Of a stretch of 64,000 nt of DNA, positions 1 to 9,731 are shown piece by piece (the stretch's first letter is position 1; each line of letters starts with the position of its first letter). The notes under the pieces are model-generated. The model saw nothing but the letters and a program-made list of their open reading frames with translations. It was not told the DNA's origin and made no database searches. Location of the stretch: contig OX365947.1 in assembly GCA_947247005.1 (NCBI GenBank), positions 4,044,530-4,108,529 on the forward strand, written 5' to 3'. The translations under genes and the position numbers were made by a program. This DNA comes from Spisula solida (lineage: Eukaryota; Mollusca; Bivalvia; Venerida; Mactridae).

Positions 1-244
1 CCTTGTCTGCCTTGGCGTAGGCATACTCGTAGTACATGTTCCTAGCACGCTCTATGACGGCCAGCTTCAAGCGCAAGTTGTAACGAAATGAGCGGTTGTT
101 GCAACGCTTGGCCGCTTTGTAACGTTTCTGCACATCGCCGAGTCGCTGGTTGAGCATGACTATCTGATCGCAGGCCTTTCTAAAACGCCGCTCTGAATCG
201 CTCAAAGTGAAACGCTTGTCAAGAGATTGAATTCGGGAAGGCAT
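1..244 (-). CDS. 109-aa array protein, copy 0 (C-terminus cut by the window edge)
   Basis: The ATG is at 244-242 and the first 81 codons are present; the acidic tail and the 3' hairpin lie left of the window. K23 and R66 type. The TATA box (minus strand) is at 299-306, and the promoter variant base at 401 is A. The product is described under the copy at 1270-1599. Confidence 0.75.
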   Translation of the reverse strand, partial: MPSRIQSLDKRFTLSDSERRFRKACDQIVMLNQRLGDVQKRYKAAKRCNNRSFRYNLRLKLAVIERARNMYYEYAYAKADK

Positions 245-1190
245 CTTGAATAGTAAGCTATTGCAAGAGAAATGTGATTTCTGATTTGCGCTGCAGCCTT
301 TTTATAGGAAACGCGAGTAGTTGTAAATTAATTCATTTTTGACACGTAGAGTGACTGAGATGACACGTTGATTAATTAACTCGTGTCGTTAACACTACAA
401 AGGCATCTGTTAATCGGTGATTAATCACCGTGACGTGTTTGATTAGATTAGTGTGTATTTGTCAAACATTCCACACATGACTGATCAGCAATATTGAACC
501 TGTCAAGTTGGAAAATGGTCGCACAGTACTATAATTATTTAAGAAAAAACTTTATTTAAAAAATTACAAAATATAAAAACAATTCAAATATACGTAAGCA
601 TTTAACATTGTATTACGAGAGACATTTGGCCCCTAAATAATTCAGTAATACACAAACTGACTTTATACGATTCAGTTAGGCAGCAGTTTAATAATACTAT
701 ACTGCATCGCACAAGTTGTGTAATATATGATCCGCCATTTTATATTGCACCAGTTATAAGAACATGAGAAGGTTGTAATTTTCTATAAATAATGTTTGAA
801 ATAATCTAAATTTGCACATCGGCATACAAACGTTATATAAGACGTGTAAGTACGGAAAAAACGAACATTAAGCATGCATACTGGTGCGTTTTTGTTCTGA
901 ACTCATGTTTTATAGCATAACTGTAGTCGACATAATTGATATAACGTACTGTCCATATTGTCGTAGGTGGCGTGTTCGCACACAAAATGCGCGTGTTTAA
1001 ATGTGGAAGGTATAGAGAAATTGTGTGTGACACCATGACAGTCGCAAAATTGCGACAATAACTGTACTAATAATTTGCTACATATATACACGCATTGCGC
1101 CGCGCGCGTGTGTTTGTGTATTTACGAGTTTGTTTCAGACTATATCTAAGGTAGCTCGTGCGGGTGGGGTTTGACAGCTCATATAAGAAG
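241..1190. other. Inter-gene spacer of the repeat unit (representative)
   Basis: AT-rich spacer between the promoter of one gene and the 3' end of the next. It contains a minus-strand AATAAA (551-556) about 660 nt beyond the hairpin, a possible fallback polyadenylation signal; a YY1-like CCGCCATTTT (732-741); an octamer-like ATTTGCAC near 812; a near-perfect hairpin GTCGCAAAATTGCGAC (1041-1056); and an alternating purine-pyrimidine tract (about 1080-1118). I find no convincing second gene: the small ORFs here lack codon or domain support, and one is altered by the TA insertion in the unit at 5031. Confidence 0.6.
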
Positions 1191-1203
1191 TATTTCTTTC
1201 GAG
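1191..1203 (-). promoter_or_regulatory. Histone downstream element-like purine stretch (one per unit)
   Basis: The minus strand reads CTCGAAAGAAATA. The GAAAGA core (1200-1195) starts 15 nt beyond the hairpin. Histone pre-mRNAs carry a purine-rich element here (for example CAAGAAAGA in sea urchin) that pairs with the 5' end of U7 snRNA. Position and core agree; pairing with this organism's U7 has not been tested. Confidence 0.65.
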
Positions 1204-1214
1204 AGAATTGTGTT

Positions 1215-1230
1215 GGCTCTAAAAAGGGCC
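1215..1230 (-). promoter_or_regulatory. Histone-type mRNA 3' stem-loop (reference copy; one per unit)
   Basis: On the minus strand this reads GGCCCTTTTTAGAGCC, which fits the metazoan histone 3' consensus GGYYYUUHUNARRRCC: a 6-bp stem with a UUUU loop. One pair (C4-A13) is a mismatch. The 3' flank AACCCA/AACACA matches the usual ACCCA cleavage flank. It lies 39 nt after the stop codon, a normal spacing for histone mRNAs. In every unit it sits 55 to 40 bp below the lower ORF coordinate, and I saw no change inside it. In the known family this hairpin binds SLBP and replaces the poly(A) tail; that it does so here is inference. Confidence 0.8.
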
Positions 1231-1269
1231 GTTTGTGGAAAACGACGTGCGGTTTACATCCATGTAGAC

Positions 1270-1599
1270 TCAGTCAGTGTCCGATGAATACTCCGAATCG
1301 GAGCCCGACACTATCTCTACAGACTCGTCGAATAACTCACGGCGCAGCTCGGCGACCTTGTCTGCCTTGGCGTAGGCATACTCGTAGTACATGTTCCTAG
1401 CACGCTCTATGACGGCCAGCTTCAAGCGCAAGTTGTAACGAAATGAGCGGTTGTTGCAACGCTTGGCCGCTTTGTAACGTTTCTGCACATCGCCGAGTCG
1501 CTGGTTGAGCATGACTATCTGATCGCAGGCCTTTCTAAAACGCCGCTCTGAATCGCTCAAAGTGAAACGCTTGTCAAGAGATTGAATTCGGGAAGGCAT
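1270..1599 (-). CDS. 109-aa basic/acidic protein with histone-type mRNA end, copy 1 (reference copy)
   Basis: Function unknown; I do not recognise the family. The protein starts MPSRIQSLDKRF. Residues 18-90 are rich in K/R and spaced hydrophobics (I28, L31, L35, V38, Y42; L57, L61, I64, then V82, L85, L89), suggesting two long helices or a short coiled coil. Cysteines are at 25 and 48 and a Tyr-rich stretch at 71-76. Residues 88-109 contain no K/R, eight D/E and many Ser/Thr, with CK2-type sites at S98, S100 and S106 (another at S15). There is no signal peptide or membrane segment, so a nuclear, nucleic-acid- or histone-binding role is a reasonable guess only. The start has A at -3 and lies about 55 nt below a TATA box. 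The stop is followed after 39 nt by a histone-like hairpin (1215-1230). Intronless, with a predicted mRNA of about 420 nt. Variant state: K23, R66, Ser106 codon TCG. Confidence 0.8.
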   Translation of the reverse strand: MPSRIQSLDKRFTLSDSERRFRKACDQIVMLNQRLGDVQKRYKAAKRCNNRSFRYNLRLKLAVIERARNMYYEYAYAKADKVAELRRELFDESVEIVSGSDSEYSSDTD

Positions 1600-1653
1600 C
1601 TTGAATAGTAAGCTATTGCAAGAGAAATGTGATTTCTGATTTGCGCTGCAGCC

Positions 1654-1661
1654 TTTTTATA
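1654..1661 (-). promoter_or_regulatory. TATA box of the 109-aa gene (one per unit)
   Basis: The minus strand reads TATAAAAA within CCTATAAAAAGGC, an excellent core TATA box 55 nt upstream of the ATG. It predicts a start near 1625-1630 and a leader of about 30 nt. Present in all units at +55 to +62 from the upper ORF coordinate; copy 38 has one extra A (51800-51808). Confidence 0.8.
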
Positions 1662-1714
1662 GGAAACGCGAGTAGTTGTAAATTAATTCATTTTTGACAC
1701 GTAGAGTGACTGAG

Positions 1715-1810
1715 ATGACACGTTGATTAATTAACTCGTGTCGTTAACACTACAAAGGCATCTGTTAATCGGTGATTAATCACCGTGACGTGTTTGATTA
1801 GATTAGTGTG
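1715..1810 (-). promoter_or_regulatory. Proximal promoter with 16-bp palindrome and homeodomain-type cores (one per unit)
   Basis: About 110-125 bp upstream of the TATA box lies the perfect palindrome CGGTGATTAATCACCG (1770-1785 in this unit). It is surrounded by further TAAT/ATTA cores (TTAATTAA, GATTAGATTAG) and by TGACACG/TGACGTG half sites. These look like paired homeodomain and bZIP or bHLH targets. The variable base of this region (A or T) lies 157 bp above the ORF. No factor is proven. Confidence 0.45.
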
Positions 1811-2624
1811 TATTTGTCAAACATTCCACACATGACTGATCAGCAATATTGAACCTGTCAAGTTGGAAAATGGTCGCACAGTACTATAATTATTTAAGAA
1901 AAAACTTTATTTAAAAAATTACAAAATATAAAAACAATTCAAATATACGTAAGCATTTAACATTGTATTACGAGAGACATTTGGCCCCTAAATAATTCAG
2001 TAATACACAAACTGACTTTATACGATTCAGTTAGGCAGCAGTTTAATAATACTATACTGCATCGCACAAGTTGTGTAATATATGATCCGCCATTTTATAT
2101 TGCACCAGTTATAAGAACATGAGAAGGTTGTAATTTTCTATAAATAATGTTTGAAATAATCTAAATTTGCACATCGGCATACAAACGTTATATAAGACGT
2201 GTAAGTACGGAAAAAACGAACATTAAGCATGCATACTGGTGCGTTTTTGTTCTGAACTCATGTTTTATAGCATAACTGTAGTCGACATAATTGATATAAC
2301 GTACTGTCCATATTGTCGTAGGTGGCGTGTTCGCACACAAAATGCGCGTGTTTAAATGTGGAAGGTATAGAGAAATTGTGTGTGACACCATGACAGTCGC
2401 AAAATTGCGACAATAACTGTACTAATAATTTGCTACATATATACACGCATTGCGCCGCGCGCGTGTGTTTGTGTATTTACGAGTTTGTTTCAGACTATAT
2501 CTAAGGTAGCTCGTGCGGGTGGGGTTTGACAGCTCATATAAGAAGTATTTCTTTCGAGAGAATTGTGTTGGCTCTAAAAAGGGCCGTTTGTGGAAAACGA
2601 CGTGCGGTTTACATCCATGTAGAC

Positions 2625-2954
2625 TCAGTCAGTGTCCGATGAATACTCCGAATCGGAGCCCGACACTATCTCTACAGACTCGTCGAATAACTCACGGCGC
2701 AGCTCGGCGACCTTGTCTGCCTTGGCGTAGGCATACTCGTAGTACATGTTCCTAGCACCCTCTATGACGGCCAGCTTCAAGCGCAAGTTGTAACGAAATG
2801 AGCGGTTGTTGCAACGCTTGGCCGCTTTGTAACGTTTCTGCACATCGCCGAGTCGCTGGTTGAGCATGACTATCTGATCGCAGGCCCTTCTAAAACGCCG
2901 CTCTGAATCGCTCAAAGTGAAACGCTTGTCAAGAGATTGAATTCGGGAAGGCAT
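2625..2954 (-). CDS. 109-aa array protein, copy 2
   Basis: Intact. R23 and G66 variant; Ser106 codon TCG. Hairpin 2570-2585 with flank AACACA; TATA 3009-3016. The promoter differs by one base near 3144 (TGACGCG instead of TGACGTG). Same sub-type as copy 4, not as neighbours 1 and 3. Confidence 0.75.
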   Translation of the reverse strand: MPSRIQSLDKRFTLSDSERRFRRACDQIVMLNQRLGDVQKRYKAAKRCNNRSFRYNLRLKLAVIEGARNMYYEYAYAKADKVAELRRELFDESVEIVSGSDSEYSSDTD

Positions 2955-3979
2955 CTTGAATAGTAAGCTATTGCAAGAGAAATGTGATTTCTGATTTGCG
3001 CTGCAGCCTTTTTATAGGAAACGCGAGTAGTTGTAAATTAATTCATTTTTGACACGTAGAGTGACTGAGATGACACGTTGATTAATTAACTCGTGTCGTT
3101 AACACTACAAAGGCATCTGTTAATCGGTGATTAATCACCGTGACGCGTTTGATTAGATTAGTGTGTATTTGTCAAACATTCCACACATGACTGATCAGCA
3201 ATATTGAACCTGTCAAGTTGGAAAATGGTCGCACAGTACTATAATTATTTAAGAAAAAACTTTATTTAAAAAATTACAAAATATAAAAACAATTCAAATA
3301 TACGTAAGCATTTAACATTGTATTACGAGAGACATTTGGCCCCTAAATAATTCAGTAATACACAAACTGACTTTATACGATTCAGTTAGGCAGCAGTTTA
3401 ATAATACTATACTGCATCGCACAAGTTGTGTAATATATGATCCGCCATTTTATATTGCACCAGTTATAAGAACATGAGAAGGTTGTAATTTTCTATAAAT
3501 AATGTTTGAAATAATCTAAATTTGCACATCGGCATACAAACGTTATATAAGACGTGTAAGTACGGAAAAAACGAACATTAAGCATGCATACTGGTGCGTT
3601 TTTGTTCTGAACTCATGTTTTATAGCATAACTGTAGTCGACATAATTGATATAACGTACTGTCCATATTGTCGTAGGTGGCGTGTTCGCACACAAAATGC
3701 GCGTGTTTAAATGTGGAAGGTATAGAGAAATTGTGTGTGACACCATGACAGTCGCAAAATTGCGACAATAACTGTACTAATAATTTGCTACATATATACA
3801 CGCATTGCGCCGCGCGCGTGTGTTTGTGTATTTACGAGTTTGTTTCAGACTATATCTAAGGTAGCTCGTGCGGGTGGGGTTTGACAGCTCATATAAGAAG
3901 TATTTCTTTCGAGAGAATTGTGTTGGCTCTAAAAAGGGCCGTTTGTGGAAAACGACGTGCGGTTTACATCCATGTAGAC

Positions 3980-4309
3980 TCAGTCAGTGTCCGATGAATA
4001 CTCCGAATCGGAGCCCGACACTATCTCTACAGACTCGTCGAATAACTCACGGCGCAGCTCGGCGACCTTGTCTGCCTTGGCGTAGGCATACTCGTAGTAC
4101 ATGTTCCTAGCACGCTCTATGACGGCCAGCTTCAAGCGCAAGTTGTAACGAAATGAGCGGTTGTTGCAACGCTTGGCCGCTTTGTAACGTTTCTGCACAT
4201 CGCCGAGTCGCTGGTTGAGCATGACTATCTGATCGCAGGCCTTTCTAAAACGCCGCTCTGAATCGCTCAAAGTGAAACGCTTGTCAAGAGATTGAATTCG
4301 GGAAGGCAT
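3980..4309 (-). CDS. 109-aa array protein, copy 3
   Basis: Intact. K23, R66, TCG; protein identical to copy 1. Hairpin 3925-3940 with flank AACACA; TATA 4364-4371. Confidence 0.75.
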   Translation of the reverse strand: MPSRIQSLDKRFTLSDSERRFRKACDQIVMLNQRLGDVQKRYKAAKRCNNRSFRYNLRLKLAVIERARNMYYEYAYAKADKVAELRRELFDESVEIVSGSDSEYSSDTD

Positions 4310-5336
4310 CTTGAATAGTAAGCTATTGCAAGAGAAATGTGATTTCTGATTTGCGCTGCAGCCTTTTTATAGGAAACGCGAGTAGTTGTAAATTAATTCA
4401 TTTTTGACACGTAGAGTGACTGAGATGACACGTTGATTAATTAACTCGTGTCGTTAACACTACAAAGGCATCTGTTAATCGGTGATTAATCACCGTGACG
4501 TGTTTGATTAGATTAGTGTGTATTTGTCAAACATTCCACACATGACTGATCAGCAATATTGAACCTGTCAAGTTGGAAAATGGTCGCACAGTACTATAAT
4601 TATTTAAGAAAAAACTTTATTTAAAAAATTACAAAATATAAAAACAATTCAAATATACGTAAGCATTTAACATTGTATTACGAGAGACATTTGGCCCCTA
4701 AATAATTCAGTAATACACAAACTGACTTTATACGATTCAGTTAGGCAGCAGTTTAATAATACTATACTGCATCGCACAAGTTGTGTAATATATGATCCGC
4801 CATTTTATATTGCACCAGTTATAAGAACATGAGAAGGTTGTAATTTTCTATAAATAATGTTTGAAATAATCTAAATTTGCACATCGGCATACAAACGTTA
4901 TATAAGACGTGTAAGTACGGAAAAAACGAACATTAAGCATGCATACTGGTGCGTTTTTGTTCTGAACTCATGTTTTATAGCATAACTGTAGTCGACATAA
5001 TTGATATAACGTACTGTCCATATTGTCGTATAGGTGGCGTGTTCGCACACAAAATGCGCGTGTTTAAATGTGGAAGGTATAGAGAAATTGTGTGTGACAC
5101 CATGACAGTCGCAAAATTGCGACAATAACTGTACTAATAATTTGCTACATATATACACGCATTGCGCCGCGCGCGTGTGTTTGTGTATTTACGAGTTTGT
5201 TTCAGACTATATCTAAGGTAGCTCGTGCGGGTGGGGTTTGACAGCTCATATAAGAAGTATTTCTTTCGAGAGAATTGTGTTGGCTCTAAAAAGGGCCGTT
5301 TGTGGAAAACGACGTGCGGTTTACATCCATGTAGAC

Positions 5337-5666
5337 TCAGTCAGTGTCCGATGAATACTCCGAATCGGAGCCCGACACTATCTCTACAGACTCGTCGAAT
5401 AACTCACGGCGCAGCTCGGCGACCTTGTCTGCCTTGGCGTAGGCATACTCGTAGTACATGTTCCTAGCACCCTCTATGACGGCCAGCTTCAAGCGCAAGT
5501 TGTAACGAAATGAGCGGTTGTTGCAACGCTTGGCCGCTTTGTAACGTTTCTGCACATCGCCGAGTCGCTGGTTGAGCATGACTATCTGATCGCAGGCCCT
5601 TCTAAAACGCCGCTCTGAATCGCTCAAAGTGAAACGCTTGTCAAGAGATTGAATTCGGGAAGGCAT
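5337..5666 (-). CDS. 109-aa array protein, copy 4
   Basis: Intact. R23, G66, TCG; protein identical to copy 2. Hairpin 5282-5297 with flank AACACA; TATA 5721-5728. A 2-bp TA insertion (5031-5032) lies in the spacer downstream of this gene. Confidence 0.75.
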   Translation of the reverse strand: MPSRIQSLDKRFTLSDSERRFRRACDQIVMLNQRLGDVQKRYKAAKRCNNRSFRYNLRLKLAVIEGARNMYYEYAYAKADKVAELRRELFDESVEIVSGSDSEYSSDTD

Positions 5667-6691
5667 CTTGAATAGTAAGCTATTGCAAGAGAAATGTGAT
5701 TTCTGATTTGCGCTGCAGCCTTTTTATAGGAAACGCGAGTAGTTGTAAATTAATTCATTTTTGACACGTAGAGTGACTGAGATGACACGTTGATTAATTA
5801 ACTCGTGTCGTTAACACTACAAAGGCATCTGTTAATCGGTGATTAATCACCGTGACGTGTTTGATTAGATTAGTGTGTATTTGTCAAACATTCCACACAT
5901 GACTGATCAGCAATATTGAACCTGTCAAGTTGGAAAATGGTCGCACAGTACTATAATTATTTAAGAAAAAACTTTATTTAAAAAATTACAAAATATAAAA
6001 ACAATTCAAATATACGTAAGCATTTAACATTGTATTACGAGAGACATTTGGCCCCTAAATAATTCAGTAATATACAAACTGACTTTATACGATTCAGTTA
6101 GGCAGCAGTTTAATAATACTATACTGCATCGCACAAGTTGTGTAATATATGATCCGCCATTTTATATTGCACCAGTTATAAGAACATGAGAAGGTTGTAA
6201 TTTTCTATAAATAATGTTTGAAATAATCTAAATTTGCACATCGGCATACAAACGTTATATAAGACGTGTAAGTACGGAAAAAACGAACATTAAGCACGCA
6301 TACTGGTGCGTTTTTGTTCTGAACTCATGTTTTATAGCATAACTGTAGTCGACATAATTGATATAACGTACTGTCCATATTGTCGTAGGTGGCGTGTTCG
6401 CACACAAAATGCGCGTGTTTAAATGTGGAAGGTATAGAGAAATTGTGTGTGACACCATGACAGTCGCAAAATTGCGACAATAACTGTACTAATAATTTGC
6501 TACATATATACACGCATTGCGCCGCGCGCGTGTGTTTGTGTATTTACGAGTTTGTTTCAGACTATATCTAAGGTAGCTCGTGCGGGTGGGGTTTGACAGC
6601 TCATATAAGAAGTATTTCTTTCGAGAGAATTGGGTTGGCTCTAAAAAGGGCCGTTTGTGGAAAACGACGTGCGGTTTACATCCATGTAGAC

Positions 6692-7021
6692 TCAGTCAGT
6701 GTCCGATGAATACTCCGAATCGGAGCCCGACACTATCTCTACAGACTCGTCGAATAACTCACGGCGCAGCTCGGCGACCTTGTCTGCCTTGGCGTAGGCA
6801 TACTCGTAGTACATGTTCCTAGCACCCTCTATGACGGCCAGCTTCAAGCGCAAGTTGTAACGAAATGAGCGGTTGTTGCAACGCTTGGCCGCTTTGTAAC
6901 GTTTCTGCACATCGCCGAGTCGCTGGTTGAGCATGACTATCTGATCGCAGGCCTTTCTAAAACGCCGCTCTGAATCGCTCAAAGTGAAACGCTTGTCAAG
7001 AGATTGAATTCGGGAAGGCAT
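6692..7021 (-). CDS. 109-aa array protein, copy 5
   Basis: Intact. K23, G66, TCG. Hairpin 6637-6652; from here the flank is usually AACCCA. TATA 7076-7083. Last of the left-end block with promoter base A (7178). Confidence 0.75.
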   Translation of the reverse strand: MPSRIQSLDKRFTLSDSERRFRKACDQIVMLNQRLGDVQKRYKAAKRCNNRSFRYNLRLKLAVIEGARNMYYEYAYAKADKVAELRRELFDESVEIVSGSDSEYSSDTD

Positions 7022-8046
7022 CTTGAATAGTAAGCTATTGCAAGAGAAATGTGATTTCTGATTTGCGCTGCAGCCTTTTTATAGGAAACGCGAGTAGTTG
7101 TAAATTAATTCATTTTTGACACGTAGAGTGACTGAGATGACACGTTGATTAATTAACTCGTGTCGTTAACACTACAAAGGCATCTGTTAATCGGTGATTA
7201 ATCACCGTGACGTGTTTGATTAGATTAGTGTGTATTTGTCAAACATTCCACACATGACTGATCAGCAATATTGAACCTGTCAAGTTGGAAAATGGTCGCA
7301 CAGTACTATAATTATTTAAGAAAAAACTTTATTTAAAAAATTACAAAATATAAAAACAATTCAAATATACGTAAGCATTTAACATTGTATTACGAGAGAC
7401 ATTTGGCCCCTAAATAATTCAGTAATACACAAACTGACTTTATACGATTCAGTTAGGCAGCAGTTTAATAATACTATACTGCATCGCACAAGTTGTGTAA
7501 TATATGATCCGCCATTTTATATTGCACCAGTTATAAGAACATGAGAAGGTTGTAATTTTCTATAAATAATGTTTGAAATAATCTAAATTTGCACATCGGC
7601 ATACAAACGTTATATAAGACGTGTAAGTACGGAAAAAACGAACATTAAGCATGCATACTGGTGCGTTTTTGTTCTGAACTCATGTTTTATAGCATAACTG
7701 TAGTCGACATAATTGATATAACGTACTGTCCATATTGTCGTAGGTGGCGTGTTCGCACACAAAATGCGCGTGTTTAAATGTGGAAGGTATAGAGAAATTG
7801 TGTGTGACACCATGACAGTCGCAAAATTGCGACAATAACTGTACTAATAATTTGCTACATATATACACGCATTGCGCCGCGCGCGTGTGTTTGTGTATTT
7901 ACGAGTTTGTTTCAGACTATATCTAAGGTAGCTCGTGCGGGTGGGGTTTGACAGCTCATATAAGAAGTATTTCTTTCGAGAGAATTGGGTTGGCTCTAAA
8001 AAGGGCCGTTTGTGGAAAACGACGTGCGGTTTACATCCATGTAGAC

Positions 8047-8376
8047 TCAGTCAGTGTCCGATGAATACTCCGAATCGGAGCCCGACACTATCTCTACAGA
8101 CTCGTCGAATAACTCACGGCGCAGCTCGGCGACCTTGTCTGCCTTGGCGTAGGCATACTCGTAGTACATGTTCCTAGCACCCTCTATGACGGCCAGCTTC
8201 AAGCGCAAGTTGTAACGAAATGAGCGGTTGTTGCAACGCTTGGCCGCTTTGTAACGTTTCTGCACATCGCCGAGTCGCTGGTTGAGCATGACTATCTGAT
8301 CGCAGGCCTTTCTAAAACGCCGCTCTGAATCGCTCAAAGTGAAACGCTTGTCAAGAGATTGAATTCGGGAAGGCAT
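8047..8376 (-). CDS. 109-aa array protein, copy 6
   Basis: Intact. K23, G66, Ser106 TCG. Hairpin 7992-8007; TATA 8431-8438; the promoter base switches to T here. Confidence 0.75.
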   Translation of the reverse strand: MPSRIQSLDKRFTLSDSERRFRKACDQIVMLNQRLGDVQKRYKAAKRCNNRSFRYNLRLKLAVIEGARNMYYEYAYAKADKVAELRRELFDESVEIVSGSDSEYSSDTD

Positions 8377-9401
8377 CTTGAATAGTAAGCTATTGCAAGA
8401 GAAATGTGATTTCTGATTTGCGCTGCAGCCTTTTTATAGGAAACGCGAGTAGTTGTAAATTAATTCATTTTTGACACGTAGAGTGACTGAGATGACACGT
8501 TGATTAATTAACTCGTGTCGTTAACACTACAATGGCATCTGTTAATCGGTGATTAATCACCGTGACGTGTTTGATTAGATTAGTGTGTATTTGTCAAACA
8601 TTCCACACATGACTGATCAGCAATATTGAACCTGTCAAGTTGGAAAATGGTCGCACAGTACTATAATTATTTAAGAAAAAACTTTATTTAAAAAATTACA
8701 AAATATAAAAACAATTCAAATATACGTAAGCATTTAACATTGTATTACGAGAGACATTTGGCCCCTAAATAATTCAGTAATACACAAACTGACTTTATAC
8801 GATTCAGTTAGGCAGCAGTTTAATAATACTATACTGCATCGCACAAGTTGTGTAATATATGATCCGCCATTTTATATTGCACCAGTTATAAGAACATGAG
8901 AAGGTTGTAATTTTCTATAAATAATGTTTGAAATAATCTAAATTTGCACATCGGCATACAAACGTTATATAAGACGTGTAAGTACGGAAAAAACGAACAT
9001 TAAGCATGCATACTGGTGCGTTTTTGTTCTGAACTCATGTTTTATAGCATAACTGTAGTCGACATAATTGATATAACGTACTGTCCATATTGTCGTAGGT
9101 GGCGTGTTCGCACACAAAATGCGCGTGTTTAAATGTGGAAGGTATAGAGAAATTGTGTGTGACACCATGACAGTCGCAAAATTGCGACAATAACTGTACT
9201 AATAATTTGCTACATATATACACGCATTGCGCCGCGCGCGTGTGTTTGTGTATTTACGAGTTTGTTTCAGACTATATCTAAGGTAGCTCGTGCGGGTGGG
9301 GTTTGACAGCTCATATAAGAAGTATTTCTTTCGAGAGAATTGGGTTGGCTCTAAAAAGGGCCGTTTGTGGAAAACGACGTGCGGTTTACATCCATGTAGA
9401 C

Positions 9402-9731
9402 TCAGTCAGTGTCGGATGAATACTCCGAATCGGAGCCCGACACTATCTCTACAGACTCGTCGAATAACTCACGGCGCAGCTCGGCGACCTTGTCTGCCTT
9501 GGCGTAGGCATACTCGTAGTACATGTTCCTAGCACCCTCTATGACGGCCAGCTTCAAGCGCAAGTTGTAACGAAATGAGCGGTTGTTGCAACGCTTGGCC
9601 GCTTTGTAACGTTTCTGCACATCGCCGAGTCGCTGGTTGAGCATGACTATCTGATCGCAGGCCTTTCTAAAACGCCGCTCTGAATCGCTCAAAGTGAAAC
9701 GCTTGTCAAGAGATTGAATTCGGGAAGGCAT
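9402..9731 (-). CDS. 109-aa array protein, copy 7
   Basis: Intact. G66; first copy with the synonymous Ser106 codon TCC. Hairpin 9347-9362; TATA 9786-9793. Confidence 0.75.
   Translation of the reverse strand: MPSRIQSLDKRFTLSDSERRFRKACDQIVMLNQRLGDVQKRYKAAKRCNNRSFRYNLRLKLAVIEGARNMYYEYAYAKADKVAELRRELFDESVEIVSGSDSEYSSDTD

Noticed and set aside
833..1036. 67-codon minus-strand frame (and an overlapping 62-codon frame at 903-1091) repeated in nearly every unit
   Set aside because: Its repetition only reflects array homogenisation. There is no domain or composition signal, the frame is altered by the TA insertion in unit 4, and the overlapping frame is changed in copies 11, 13 and 38.
1158..1400. 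80-codon plus-strand frame overlapping the 3' part of each 109-aa gene
   Set aside because: It opens with GTG rather than ATG, lies antisense to the better-supported gene and its hairpin, and contains the reverse complement of the hairpin.
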